Source: Oikopleura dioica (taxonomy: Eukaryota; Chordata; Appendicularia; Copelata; Oikopleuridae). Taken from it: DNA of 64,000 nt. Positions 1 through 9,580 of this stretch are shown in pieces (the stretch's first letter is position 1; every line of letters starts with the position of its first letter). A model generated the notes under the pieces. It was not told the origin of the DNA, searched no databases, and saw only the letters and a program-made list of their open reading frames with translations. The position numbers and the translations under genes were made by a program. Where the stretch lies: positions 8,874,501-8,938,500 of the forward strand of contig OU015568.1 in the NCBI GenBank assembly GCA_907165135.1, read 5' to 3'.

Positions 1-27
1 CCTTTCTTCTCCTGAAATATGCAGGCG

Positions 28-32
28 GTACA
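28..32. repeat. Target-site duplication GTACA (5' copy)
   Basis: GTACA at 28-32 directly precedes the TG of the 5' LTR. The same five bases at 8233-8237 directly follow the CA of the 3' LTR. A 5-bp duplication is usual for Ty3/gypsy integrases. Confidence 0.9.
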
Positions 33-1326
33 TGATATCCTTAGGGAACAACGCCTCAAGCAACACAAAAAATTTATTTCACGGCCAAATATTTACGTCA
101 ATTCGGTTCTACGTTAGTTTAAATTTGTCTTGTCAGCTTGGTATCACCAAATTGATCAGACATTTTTCCAAAAATCATTTCACGATATTCTTCTCAAAAT
201 GAAAAGATGGTCAGTTTTTACGAGCCAGATTGACCCAAAATTGTGTTATCATCATGTCATCTCTTTACGATTTCTACTTTTATCATTGGAATGCTCATAT
301 GCTCTCATCATAATCAACGGGTCGGAAATTAATTAAGGGTTTATTCAGTCTAGGATTAATGTGTATGTACGCATACTTTGGAAAAAATCTTAATTTGTTT
401 CTGACTATTCTAGTGCGATCTGACGTCCATTCATCAAATATATGCAATTCGCAAAACCGCATGTTTAATCTATTTATTGATATTTCTTATCATTGCTTTG
501 CGATTTTAAAAGTTCGATTATTGACAGTTCATACGATTCAACTTCTACAACAAGATAGCCGTCAACACCTTCTTCAACAACAACTACTCCAACGAGCCGA
601 TAAACCGTCGTATCATCTCGGTGCCGTGGGGTCGGACAAACTCTCTGTCAGTGCGTCCGCTTGTCGCAAACTAGCTCATCCGTAAGAGAAGATACGGTGC
701 GAACCGCGACAGTAACTTCCCCCCGGGTATGTTCCTTGGAATTTGCTTCTTCTATGATTTCAATTTTGATAAATTTATTTTATAAAATCCTGACCAAATT
801 TTATTCAATTTATTTGTTAAAATTTTGTACATATTCTTTTTCTTTTCTCATCCTTTTTTATATTTCAATCCTAATTAACAGTCACTTCTACGGTCACATA
901 GTGAGAAGTTTTAGTGGCTGTTATTATTTTCTGCTTTTTATTATCAAAAAAATTAATTTGCGTTTTATCTCGTCACGCGCGGCGCCGGCTTCAAAATCCT
1001 TTGAAAATAACTTGCTTGGCAAGTTCGACCAGCTCATCATCCGAAAAGAAATCGATCCGAAAGGATTTCCCGCAAGAAAAACCGCTAAAGAAAGCCACGG
1101 GCTCTCTTCCTTGTTTTCAAAAGAAAAATTGTTTTTCAAAAACAACCGCTTGTTCAAAAACACTGATTGAATCTCGCTGCTATTTAACCCCGCGTCGCGC
1201 CTTTTTCCGGCATTCAAATCACAAATAAAACCACGCAAATTTTAAATTTGATTCTCGTTATTTTCGCTTGGCATTCTAGAGTTAGAGATCGAGCAAAATT
1301 CCTGCAGGACAGCCGCTTCCGTATCA
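33..1326 (+). repeat. 5' LTR
   Basis: Long terminal repeat of 1294 bp starting TGATATCC and ending GTATCA. It is collinear with 6939-8232 apart from C6 versus C5 near 720 and A7 versus A8 near 950. The short ORFs read inside it have no recognisable product and recur in the 3' copy. Confidence 0.95.
1181..1229 (+). promoter_or_regulatory. LTR core promoter and polyadenylation signal
   Basis: TATTTAA at 1181-1187 is a TATA-like box in a GC-rich setting, and AATAAA follows at 1224-1229. In the usual U3-R-U5 arrangement, transcription would start near 1210 and polyadenylation near 1245. The 3' LTR carries the same pair. The boundaries are inferred. Confidence 0.5.
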
Positions 1327-2435
1327 TGGTGACTCCAACTCCTGAAGAGGTACTGTACAAGAGTCATGCGCTTTTTTCGGTTTCCCCAAATCAGATGATA
1401 AGATTAGGAATGAGAAATTTTGAATTTAATTTGATTAACTCTTCAATCAAAGACAAATTACAGCGAGCAAAATGGATTTTTGAGAAATCTCTCGCCGAAA
1501 ACAAACCCGAAAACAAAGAGGACCTCGAGGCTCAATTTTCGCGCCTGTCAAGTTCTTTTGTTTATAATTCATGCGAGCCAGAATTTCTTAGGGAATACGG
1601 GGAAGATCTTTACGGATTTGAATCAGCTGAGGAAAAATTGTCATTTTTGACGTCTGTTTTTGGCGACGAATCGCCTGAGGAAAAAATCCTTCGGAACAAA
1701 GAAAAAATGGAAAATCTCGCTCGTAAGAGCGAGAATAATGAAAAGTTCGAGATTTTTTTGTCACGTGTAAAAACGGTTGCGGAGAAAATAACGCAGAAAC
1801 CGGACGCGAGAGAATACATTATCGACGCGCAATTTAGAAAATCGCTCACGCCCGAACTGCAGAATTTTCTTCGCGATCAGTGTATGCTTGAAAAAACCCC
1901 CGAGGAAATTTCCAAATTTCTTGACAAAAGAAAACGAAATGAGACTATCCCCAAAATTGCCCAAATCGAAATTGACGCGAAACTTGGCTCGTTCTTCCAG
2001 TCGACTTCTGACTTAATTTCGAAATCGACAATGTCCTTCGAAGATCAAATTGCTCAATTGAAAATTGAACAGAAAAAATCAGAAGAGGCGGCGGAAAAAC
2101 GGGCATGTGCGCTTCATGATCAAATCGAAAAGCTAACGGCGACAATTGCAAAATTGGAAGTTGATCGCCGCAACGATCAGAGTTTGACGCGTCAAAATGA
2201 CCAGCAACGGAATTTTCAAAGTCGAAATTTGGGCGCGCCAAACTCAGATCGGCCAAGGCCTCGACGATTTTGTGGATTTTGTAACACAGACACTCATTTC
2301 AGATCGCATTGCCCCTTTATAACCTGTCATTTTTGTCAGAAAAAAGGCCACATGAAAACGGCTTGTCCCGATAATCCCGACAGAATTTACAGAGCTGCTC
2401 GGGTCGAGGGAGAAGAAACTTCAAAAAACGAGTAA
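1326..2435 (+). CDS. gag: Gag polyprotein
   Basis: The first ATG in the gag frame begins on the last base of the 5' LTR (A1326), giving about 369 residues. The open frame runs further upstream inside the LTR, but only from a TTG. The middle is charged and probably helical (Glu/Lys-rich, around 2040-2180). The C-terminus holds two CX2CX4HX4C zinc knuckles, starting CGFC and CHFC, at about 2270-2370; these typify nucleocapsid and bind the genomic RNA. The frame stops at TAA 2433-2435 inside a -1 frameshift cassette, so most product should be Gag alone. The N-terminal capsid fold is too divergent to name by eye. Confidence 0.85.
   Translation: MVTPTPEEVLYKSHALFSVSPNQMIRLGMRNFEFNLINSSIKDKLQRAKWIFEKSLAENKPENKEDLEAQFSRLSSSFVYNSCEPEFLREYGEDLYGFESAEEKLSFLTSVFGDESPEEKILRNKEKMENLARKSENNEKFEIFLSRVKTVAEKITQKPDAREYIIDAQFRKSLTPELQNFLRDQCMLEKTPEEISKFLDKRKRNETIPKIAQIEIDAKLGSFFQSTSDLISKSTMSFEDQIAQLKIEQKKSEEAAEKRACALHDQIEKLTATIAKLEVDRRNDQSLTRQNDQQRNFQSRNLGAPNSDRPRPRRFCGFCNTDTHFRSHCPFITCHFCQKKGHMKTACPDNPDRIYRAARVEGEETSKNE
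1327..1342 (+). other. Putative tRNA primer-binding site
   Basis: The bases right after the 5' LTR start TGGTGACTCC. The leading TGG is complementary to the CCA end of tRNAs, and the position is where minus-strand synthesis is normally primed. The matching tRNA could not be named by eye. The site overlaps the first gag codons. Confidence 0.55.
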
Positions 2436-2469
2436 ACGGAACTGAAAGCCCTGGTCAGGCACCAGTTCC
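2423..2469 (+). promoter_or_regulatory. Programmed -1 ribosomal frameshift signal (gag/pol)
   Basis: A AAA AAC at 2423-2429 lies in the correct zero-frame phase (codons AAA 2424, AAC 2427), which is a classical X XXY YYZ slippery heptamer. After an 8-nt spacer containing the gag stop, GGAACTG (2438-2444) can pair with CAGTTCC (2463-2469). The 18-nt loop between them can form a smaller GCC/GGC hairpin. The -1 frame is open from here into pol with no stop. Confidence 0.85.
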
Positions 2470-5400
2470 AAGGACTTGTTCAATTTTTCGCATTGGATTA
2501 CAATATTTTGTAGAAATGACAATTTTTTCAAAGAAAATAAAAATGCTCGTCGATTCAGGTTCCCAACTTAATCTTTTGCCCAAATCATTTATTCCCGATA
2601 ATGTTAAAATTCATGCCCCTGATATTTTTGCTAAAAATTATGGTGGAGGAAGTATTGAAATTCTTGGTTATGTTGAATGTGATTTTTATGTTAAAACGGA
2701 AAAATGGGGTAAATCGCGATTTTACATTGTAAATGACAATTGTGAGGCAATTCTCGGTTCGGAAGCACTCAAATCGAATGAAATAATGATCAATCTTCAT
2801 CGTAATCGTCTATTAAAATCTGGTCCCATCGAGCGAATGGCGAGTTTATGTAATAATTCATCAAAAAGCCCAAAAGTTAATAACATTGAGCATGACAGTT
2901 TTTATGCCGTTTCTGATCAAAATTACACATTTAGAGGCAAAAGTGAGCAAATAATCGATTTGAGGATTCCTCATTTAAAAAGATCAATGAACCTTTTTTT
3001 AGAAAAAAGCCAGCTCAAAAATTCGAAGCTCGAATTAATAGAATCATTTCAGAGAGTTGATCCCGAGAATCCATTTTTTCGTATTCTTGTAATAAATCCC
3101 TTGAATTCTACAGTTAAAATTCCTGCTGGCACGGCCTTTGCACAACTGGCGGAAATAGCTGAGATCGCAAGCATAAAGTCCTCAAAAAAAGATCTGAATT
3201 TTCTTCTTTCGCGCTTGAAAATAGGCGATCTATCGAAAAGCAATCAGCCAGTATTTTTTGGTCTTCTTGGTATGTACACCCATTTATTTCAAGATGAGGA
3301 CGATGATTTGCCTGTCTCGAACCTTGAAAAATTTTCGATTGAATTGGAAACTGATCGCCCAATTTGTAGCAACATGTACAGAACGCCATACGCCTTGCGG
3401 GGAGTAATGTCCGGTACTCTTTCCTCCTACCTTCGGCAAGACATGATAATGCGAATTAATTCACCATATAATAGCCCTGCGTTACTCGTAAGAAAAAGAA
3501 ATGGAACATTCAGATTATGTATTGATTACAGAAAATTAAATTCATTTACGCTTCAGCAGCATCATCCGTTGCAACAAATTGAGGACGTTTTAGGGTTTTT
3601 AGAAAATAGCCTTATTTTTTCTTGTGTGGATTTGCGCAAAGGGTTTCATCAGTGCCTCGTGGATAAGGAATCGCGAGAGAAACTAGCTTTTTCGACTGAA
3701 GACGGACAATTCACTTGGAAAAGACTTCCAATGGGTCTTAAAAATGCCCCTATTCATTTCGCAAAATGCATGGATGTTATTTTACGAGACACGCCAAAAA
3801 CTGAAATTTGCGCATATCTTGACGATTTAGTTGTCCATTCAAGAACAGAAGAAGAACACCTAGCCAATTTAACTAAATTTTTTCAAATTTTAGATCAAAA
3901 TAATCTGCGAATAAATATTGATAAAGCGAGTTTCTTTGAGCGTAAAGCATGCATTTTGGGTTTTGAAATTTTCAACGGGAGAATACGGCCATCACAGGAC
4001 AAAATCGAAGCGGTTAAAAATCTTTCTATTCCAAGAAACCGTGAGGAGGCACAATCACTTTTTGGACTTCTTTCGCAGCACAGAAAATTTATTAAAAATT
4101 TCGCACCCCTCGGAGTGGAAATTTCAAAAACGTACAGAGGTTCATTTTGTTGGACAAAAGAGGCAACGATTTCACTTGAAAAGCTCAAAAGTATCATCTG
4201 TCATAACACTCTTGAGCTTAAAATTCCCCCACTAAATGACGGAGTTTTTGTACTTGAGACTGACGCATCAAATCATAGTCTCGGTGGAGTTCTTTATCTT
4301 TGCGCGGAGCGAAATAAAAATCACCATCATTCGCATAAGTGCCTGCAACCGATAGCTTACCACTCGCTTAATTTTACGCCGGCACAACAGAAATACGGGA
4401 CATTGGAAAAAGAGCTTTATAGTGGGAAAACATGTATGGAACGATGGAGGGCTTATCTTGCTTATGTCGATTTTCTTTGGATCACTGATAATTCTTGTGT
4501 AAAATACGCTCAATCCTTCAAGACAAGTAATTTAAAAATTCAGAGATGGTTTACGGAGCTTCAAGGCTTTTCGTTTCGAATTGAACAAAGAAAGACTCAT
4601 CAAATGAAAATCAGTGATTGCCTTAGTCGTAATACTTTAAATTGTTCAATCAATCAAATAAAATTTACCCCTGAATCATTTGTAGAGTTTCAAAAATCTG
4701 ACCGAGTATTATCACAAGTTAGACGTTTTGTAAGTATTGATAGATGGCCAAATAACCCACCAAGTGAGCTTTACCCATTCTTTTTACGTAGACCTGACCT
4801 TGAAATCCTTGAATCCGGGGAACTAGCTATAAATTCTCCAGCGAATCAAAAAAGATTTTGCGTCCCCGAGGCATTGACCGAAACAATTTGCAGCGAATAT
4901 CATGATCACTCTCATTTTGGAATCGATATAACAGCCGAAAAAATTTCTAGGAAGTATTTTTGGCCGGGATTAAAAAATACGGTCGCGAGCTTTATAAGAT
5001 CATGTCACAAATGTCAAATTTCAAAACCAAATCTACAGCCTAACAAACCTCCTCTAGGTAAATCTGAAACACCAAGCGGCCCTTTTGAAATTTTGTACTT
5101 CGATTTAATCGGTCCACTTCAAGAAACTGATTTTGGTCATAAATATGTTATGGTGGTTATTGACGGTTTTAGCAAGAAAGTTTATGCGGAGCCCTTATCT
5201 TCTAAAAAATCGGACTATTTACTGCAAAAATTCCGGAGCGTTTTATTTAGAAATCCAAAATTTCCAAAATATATGGTTTTAGATAACGCCAAAGAACACG
5301 TTCTGATTGAGAAATTTTTGAAAGAAAATAAAATTGGGGTGCATTATATTCCCCCGCGTCATCCCCAATCTAACGGGCAAGTTGAAAACGTCAATAGAAC

Positions 5401-6889
5401 AATAAAAGCCAGGCTCAGGGCTCGTTCAAACTGGGTGAATTGGGATATTTTTCTATTTGAAATTGTTCACGAAATAAACAGTAGTTTACATACAGTACTC
5501 GGAACAACCCCATTTTGTGTAGAAACTGGTGTAAATAGCAGTCATCATTTTCAAGACCCTTATTGGCGTACATATGGAGATAAAATCGACGTCAACTTTG
5601 GGGAAATTCGTGCAAAAATTGAACAAGAAAAGCAAAAAAGAATGATCAAATTTGATAATCCCCGTTTCAAAGAATATGATTTAGGCGATAAAGTTCTTAT
5701 CAAAAATTTCCGCGAAAAATTTCCCCCGTTTTTAGGTCCTTATGAAGTAACGTTTAAATCCCCGAGTGGTCTCTGGTACACTGTTAAAAATGATAAGGAC
5801 GAATTTAGGCGACATGCAGAGCATATAAAAATTTATTCTCAGCGAAATTCAATTTTAGAGACGAATAATGATGTTGAAAAATACCCCAAGACTGTGATTA
5901 AACCACAAGAAAATGATCTCGAGCTTTTTGAAATTTTTTCTGAAAACTGTCTTTTTTCGAAGGATTCCCTTGGTCGGTTTGATGAAGATTTCTCTACAGA
6001 AAAAGAATCGGAAAAAGCGCATGAACCTTTATCCTCTGAAATGTCAGATCAGTCATTACAATCGGAATCTTATCGGGAGCGGTCTAGTTCTTCTTCAGAA
6101 CAAGAAAATTTTTCATCCTCATCGACTCTTTTGATAGAAATGCCATTACCGAAAATTTATCGTAATCAAGAACCTGATTTGAATCAAGTAGGAAATGGAT
6201 CAAATATTGTGCTTGATTCCGAGAAATCAAGTTCTGATTCTGAGCTTTCTGTTAATTTGACATCGTATGATAAATTGCCCGAAATTGATCCGCTAGTTGC
6301 TCTTAAACGTAGAAGGGAAAAATCTGATGATTCCGTTGTCGAGCGTAAAATTGCAAAATTTACAGTCGAAAATAATTTGGAAAACATGTCAATTCTAATT
6401 AAAATGGAAAATCATGATCTTGACTTTTTTGAACATCTAAATGATAAATGGAAAAATACAGACGACATAGAGGAGACTTATGTTGAAAATGGTATATTTA
6501 TCAAACTAAACGAATTAACAAGAGACTCACTTTTATTCATTCTTTTTAAAATGAATCAGGACTTTGATCTCGAGGAATCAAGGGCGAAACTTCAGATAAA
6601 AGTGAAGGAAACTATTCGTAGAGAATATCCGAATTGGCGTAAATCGAGAAACGGACAACTTCTTTTTTTTGCGGTCTTTAGAGTGCAAAAAGAGCGAACG
6701 TTGTACGAACTTACTGTCCCCGAGCTAAAGACTGTTTGCGCTTTTTATGATTTACCCTGTAAATTTCATAACTGTTCAAAGACAATCTTACAGGCATCTA
6801 TCGAAACAGAATTGCTGAAAAAATTTCCAAATCATCCGATGCGTAAAAATGTTCTTGTTTTTCTTCCAGACTTTGAAACTGAAATATGA
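2429..6889 (+). CDS. pol: Pol polyprotein (protease-RT-RNase H-integrase) with SAP-like C-terminus
   Basis: Read in the -1 frame from the slippery site; the first ATG is at 2516 (1457 residues from there). From that ATG: aspartic protease with DSG at residues 13-15; reverse transcriptase with YLDD at about 434-437 (3815-3826); RNase H with its TDAS motif (about 582); integrase with an HHCC-type zinc region (SCHKC) and DDE core residues in FDLIG, LDNAKEH and NGQVENVN. After the integrase come about 350 residues with a Ser/Glu-rich linker and a basic RKRR-type patch. Two helix-turn-helix segments resembling SAP motifs lie at about 6500-6610 and 6700-6825, ending at TGA 6887-6889. No inactivating change was seen in the domains examined. 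The C-terminal extension is not a normal part of gypsy pol. Confidence 0.93.
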   Translation, partial: RVNGTESPGQAPVPRTCSIFRIGLQYFVEMTIFSKKIKMLVDSGSQLNLLPKSFIPDNVKIHAPDIFAKNYGGGSIEILGYVECDFYVKTEKWGKSRFYIVNDNCEAILGSEALKSNEIMINLHRNRLLKSGPIERMASLCNNSSKSPKVNNIEHDSFYAVSDQNYTFRGKSEQIIDLRIPHLKRSMNLFLEKSQLKNSKLELIESFQRVDPENPFFRILVINPLNSTVKIPAGTAFAQLAEIAEIASIKSSKKDLNFLLSRLKIGDLSKSNQPVFFGLLGMYTHLFQDEDDDLPVSNLEKFSIELETDRPICSNMYRTPYALRGVMSGTLSSYLRQDMIMRINSPYNSPALLVRKRNGTFRLCIDYRKLNSFTLQQHHPLQQIEDVLGFLENSLIFSCVDLRKGFHQCLVDKESREKLAFSTEDGQFTWKRLPMGLKNAPIHFAKCMDVILRDTPKTEICAYLDDLVVHSRTEEEHLANLTKFFQILDQNNLRINIDKASFFERKACILGFEIFNGRIRPSQDKIEAVKNLSIPRNREEAQSLFGLLSQHRKFIKNFAPLGVEISKTYRGSFCWTKEATISLEKLKSIICHNTLELKIPPLNDGVFVLETDASNHSLGGVLYLCAERNKNHHHSHKCLQPIAYHSLNFTPAQQKYGTLEKELYSGKTCMERWRAYLAYVDFLWITDNSCVKYAQSFKTSNLKIQRWFTELQGFSFRIEQRKTHQMKISDCLSRNTLNCSINQIKFTPESFVEFQKSDRVLSQVRRFVSIDRWPNNPPSELYPFFLRRPDLEILESGELAINSPANQKRFCVPEALTETICSEYHDHSHFGIDITAEKISRKYFWPGLKNTVASFIRSCHKCQISKPNLQPNKPPLGKSETPSGPFEILYFDLIGPLQETDFGHKYVMVVIDGFSKKVYAEPLSSKKSDYLLQKFRSVLFRNPKFPKYMVLDNAKEHVLIEKFLKENKIGVHYIPPRHPQSNGQVENVNRTIKARLRARSNWVNWDIFLFEIVHEINSSLHTVLGTTPFCVETGVNSSHHFQDPYWRTYGDKIDVNFGEIRAKIEQEKQKRMIKFDNPRFKEYDLGDKVLIKNFREKFPPFLGPYEVTFKSPSGLWYTVKNDKDEFRRHAEHIKIYSQRNSILETNNDVEKYPKTVIKPQENDLELFEIFSENCLFSKDSLGRFDEDFSTEKESEKAHEPLSSEMSDQSLQSESYRERSSSSSEQENFSSSSTLLIEMPLPKIYRNQEPDLNQVGNGSNIVLDSEKSSSDSELSVNLTSYDKLPEIDPLVALKRRREKSDDSVVERKIAKFTVENNLENMSILIKMENHDLDFFEHLNDKWKNTDDIEETYVENGIFIKLNELTRDSLLFILFKMNQDFDLEESRAKLQIKVKETIRREYPNWRKSRNGQLLFFAVFRVQKERTLYELTVPELKTVCAFYDLPCKFHNCSKTILQASIETELLKKFPNHPMRKNVLVFLPDFETEI

Positions 6890-6899
6890 AAAAGAAAGG
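6888..6899 (+). other. Purine run, possible displaced polypurine tract
   Basis: GAAAAAGAAAGG is the only long purine run near the 3' LTR, but it ends about 39 bp before it. The bases directly next to the LTR are mixed. Plus-strand priming usually needs a tract touching the LTR, so this assignment is weak. Confidence 0.3.
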
Positions 6900-6938
6900 C
6901 GACAAAGATGCTCGTTTGCGACCCATGGAAGGTCACAG

Positions 6939-8232
6939 TGATATCCTTAGGGAACAACGCCTCAAGCAACACAAAAAATTTATTTCACGGCCAAATATTT
7001 ACGTCAATTCGGTTCTACGTTAGTTTAAATTTGTCTTGTCAGCTTGGTATCACCAAATTGATCAGACATTTTTCCAAAAATCATTTCACGATATTCTTCT
7101 CAAAATGAAAAGATGGTCAGTTTTTACGAGCCAGATTGACCCAAAATTGTGTTATCATCATGTCATCTCTTTACGATTTCTACTTTTATCATTGGAATGC
7201 TCATATGCTCTCATCATAATCAACGGGTCGGAAATTAATTAAGGGTTTATTCAGTCTAGGATTAATGTGTATGTACGCATACTTTGGAAAAAATCTTAAT
7301 TTGTTTCTGACTATTCTAGTGCGATCTGACGTCCATTCATCAAATATATGCAATTCGCAAAACCGCATGTTTAATCTATTTATTGATATTTCTTATCATT
7401 GCTTTGCGATTTTAAAAGTTCGATTATTGACAGTTCATACGATTCAACTTCTACAACAAGATAGCCGTCAACACCTTCTTCAACAACAACTACTCCAACG
7501 AGCCGATAAACCGTCGTATCATCTCGGTGCCGTGGGGTCGGACAAACTCTCTGTCAGTGCGTCCGCTTGTCGCAAACTAGCTCATCCGTAAGAGAAGATA
7601 CGGTGCGAACCGCGACAGTAACTTCCCCCGGGTATGTTCCTTGGAATTTGCTTCTTCTATGATTTCAATTTTGATAAATTTATTTTATAAAATCCTGACC
7701 AAATTTTATTCAATTTATTTGTTAAAATTTTGTACATATTCTTTTTCTTTTCTCATCCTTTTTTATATTTCAATCCTAATTAACAGTCACTTCTACGGTC
7801 ACATAGTGAGAAGTTTTAGTGGCTGTTATTATTTTCTGCTTTTTATTATCAAAAAAAATTAATTTGCGTTTTATCTCGTCACGCGCGGCGCCGGCTTCAA
7901 AATCCTTTGAAAATAACTTGCTTGGCAAGTTCGACCAGCTCATCATCCGAAAAGAAATCGATCCGAAAGGATTTCCCGCAAGAAAAACCGCTAAAGAAAG
8001 CCACGGGCTCTCTTCCTTGTTTTCAAAAGAAAAATTGTTTTTCAAAAACAACCGCTTGTTCAAAAACACTGATTGAATCTCGCTGCTATTTAACCCCGCG
8101 TCGCGCCTTTTTCCGGCATTCAAATCACAAATAAAACCACGCAAATTTTAAATTTGATTCTCGTTATTTTCGCTTGGCATTCTAGAGTTAGAGATCGAGC
8201 AAAATTCCTGCAGGACAGCCGCTTCCGTATCA
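6939..8232 (+). repeat. 3' LTR
   Basis: Second copy of the 1294-bp LTR, starting TGATATCC and ending GTATCA, followed directly by the duplicated GTACA at 8233-8237. Its promoter-like and AATAAA elements match those of the 5' copy. Confidence 0.95.
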
Positions 8233-8333
8233 GTACACGACAACGTGGTTGATAGTTACCACAAGGAACACTTTATTATTCATTTTCAAATCAAATTTAT
8301 TTAAGTTCAAAAACTGTCTACAAAAGAATAAGA

Positions 8334-9539
8334 TTATGAATCAATAACATGCACAACAGCAGGCATTTCTAATAGCTCGCAGCCATCATTACTAAATCCC
8401 CAGTGGAATCCAATTTTCGCTCGTTGTATATCTTCAGCTTCAGTTTGGACAAGAACAAAGTGTTTTTCGCTCATTCCAGATCCGTCTGAGCGGCGTTTTC
8501 GAAGGAGAGATCCGTCACCGTTTGTTGTTCCGGTAAAGTCGGCGTACCAAAAGTTGGGAACGGCATCGTCACTGCATTCGCCAAAGAAGACGACGTGGAT
8601 TTCTCGTCGTGTTGTTCCTCCTTGTGCTGGTTGAAGGATGATGTTTCCAGTCATTTGATTAGTTCGAATCTCTGCGTCACCAGTTCCGTGGTTGTTTCCA
8701 CCGCCTCCAGTGCTTGTTTCTTCTGTTGTGGTCGTCGTAGGGGCGTCAGTTGGTCCACTGCCATCACAGCCTACAGTTGATCCATTTTCTCCAGTCGATG
8801 TGCCAGAAGCATCGCAAATGGCCCGAGTATCAGTTTGGCCTCGCCCGAGAATGATGCTATCTCTAGCAGCTTTGTCGGCTACAATTTCGACTTCGAAACA
8901 AGTAGAGTAGTAATCAGTTGCGTGGTTGAAAGCCCAAACCCAGGAGAAAGTGTAGCTTCCAACTGGATAATCTTCTGGGATGTTGAAAGAGTAAGTTCCA
9001 AGAGATTTATCTGTATCTTCGCAAAAAGCAGGAGCGTTGGCGTAACCCACTTTTGGATAAGCTTCGGTGTCGACTCCATTGCCAGTTGGCGACTTTCCGA
9101 GGTTGGCGACTTCGTTTTGTTTGAAAACGCTCAAGACCTGGTCAGCTTGACCGGGGTTGGTTTGAGCAGTTGCGTAGATCCAGTTTCCGTTGTCGGGAAT
9201 GTAGGGGTTCGTGCACGGTCCTGTTCCGTGGTTTTTCATCGGATGAGCGAGGATGACTTGCTGGCCTTGGTAGTAGACCGTCGAGTGGTGGCCGCTCTGG
9301 TAGTTGTTGTTGTTTCGGGAAGACTTGCAAGGAGACGATCCCGAATTGGGCCGATGGTCGAATCCTCGGTCTCCACCGAAAGTCTGCCCGATTGGAGCAT
9401 ACTGATGAGCATCTCGAGGCCACGCTCGGCAAAGATCGTGGTCGTAGTATCTTGCGTTCTTCTCCAAATAATCGGTGCAAGCGATCCAGGAATGGGCAGA
9501 AACGCCGGCGGATAAAGCGGAGAGGGTAAAAAGTTTCAT
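8334..9539 (-). CDS. Secreted LPMO-like copper oxidase with extra C-terminal domain
   Basis: Intronless ORF of 401 residues. A signal peptide (residues 1-15, ending GVSA) is followed directly by His16, so the mature protein starts HSW. An N-terminal histidine is the hallmark of the lytic polysaccharide monooxygenase histidine brace. A PMKNH motif (His104) is the likely second copper ligand, and DYYSTCFEVEIV near 210 has the Tyr/Phe-rich strand typical of the axial position. The core has paired cysteines. A Thr/Gly-rich linker (about 263-285) joins it to a second, probably beta-rich domain of about 110 residues containing an RKRR basic site. LPMOs cleave cellulose or chitin, which would suit an animal with a cellulosic house. 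Family and substrate cannot be fixed by eye. A minus-strand AATAAA lies at 8272-8277. Confidence 0.75.
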   Translation of the reverse strand: MKLFTLSALSAGVSAHSWIACTDYLEKNARYYDHDLCRAWPRDAHQYAPIGQTFGGDRGFDHRPNSGSSPCKSSRNNNNYQSGHHSTVYYQGQQVILAHPMKNHGTGPCTNPYIPDNGNWIYATAQTNPGQADQVLSVFKQNEVANLGKSPTGNGVDTEAYPKVGYANAPAFCEDTDKSLGTYSFNIPEDYPVGSYTFSWVWAFNHATDYYSTCFEVEIVADKAARDSIILGRGQTDTRAICDASGTSTGENGSTVGCDGSGPTDAPTTTTTEETSTGGGGNNHGTGDAEIRTNQMTGNIILQPAQGGTTRREIHVVFFGECSDDAVPNFWYADFTGTTNGDGSLLRKRRSDGSGMSEKHFVLVQTEAEDIQRAKIGFHWGFSNDGCELLEMPAVVHVIDS

Positions 9540-9580
9540 TTCTTGGTTATTTTTTTCTGGTTCTGAACTTGTGCCCTCGA

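Larger units (their letters stand above)
33..8232 (+). mobile_element. Complete Ty3/gypsy-type LTR retrotransposon
   Basis: Two 1294-bp direct repeats (33-1326 and 6939-8232) begin TG and end CA. They flank an intact gag ORF and an intact pol ORF. The host duplication GTACA borders the element on both sides (28-32 and 8233-8237). The LTRs look identical apart from one-base length differences in a C run and an A run, so insertion was recent. Pol has the order protease, reverse transcriptase, RNase H, integrase, which defines the Ty3/gypsy (Metaviridae-like) group. O. dioica is known to carry several gypsy-like families (Tor elements); assignment to one of them is inference. No envelope-like ORF follows pol: only about 50 bp separate the pol stop from the 3' LTR. 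The element sits just past the 3' end of the LPMO-like gene, some 100 bp from its stop codon. Confidence 0.95.

Noticed and set aside
359-685. 108-codon ORF inside each LTR.
   Set aside because: Low-complexity Gln/Leu content, no family match, and its presence in both LTRs just reflects LTR duplication.
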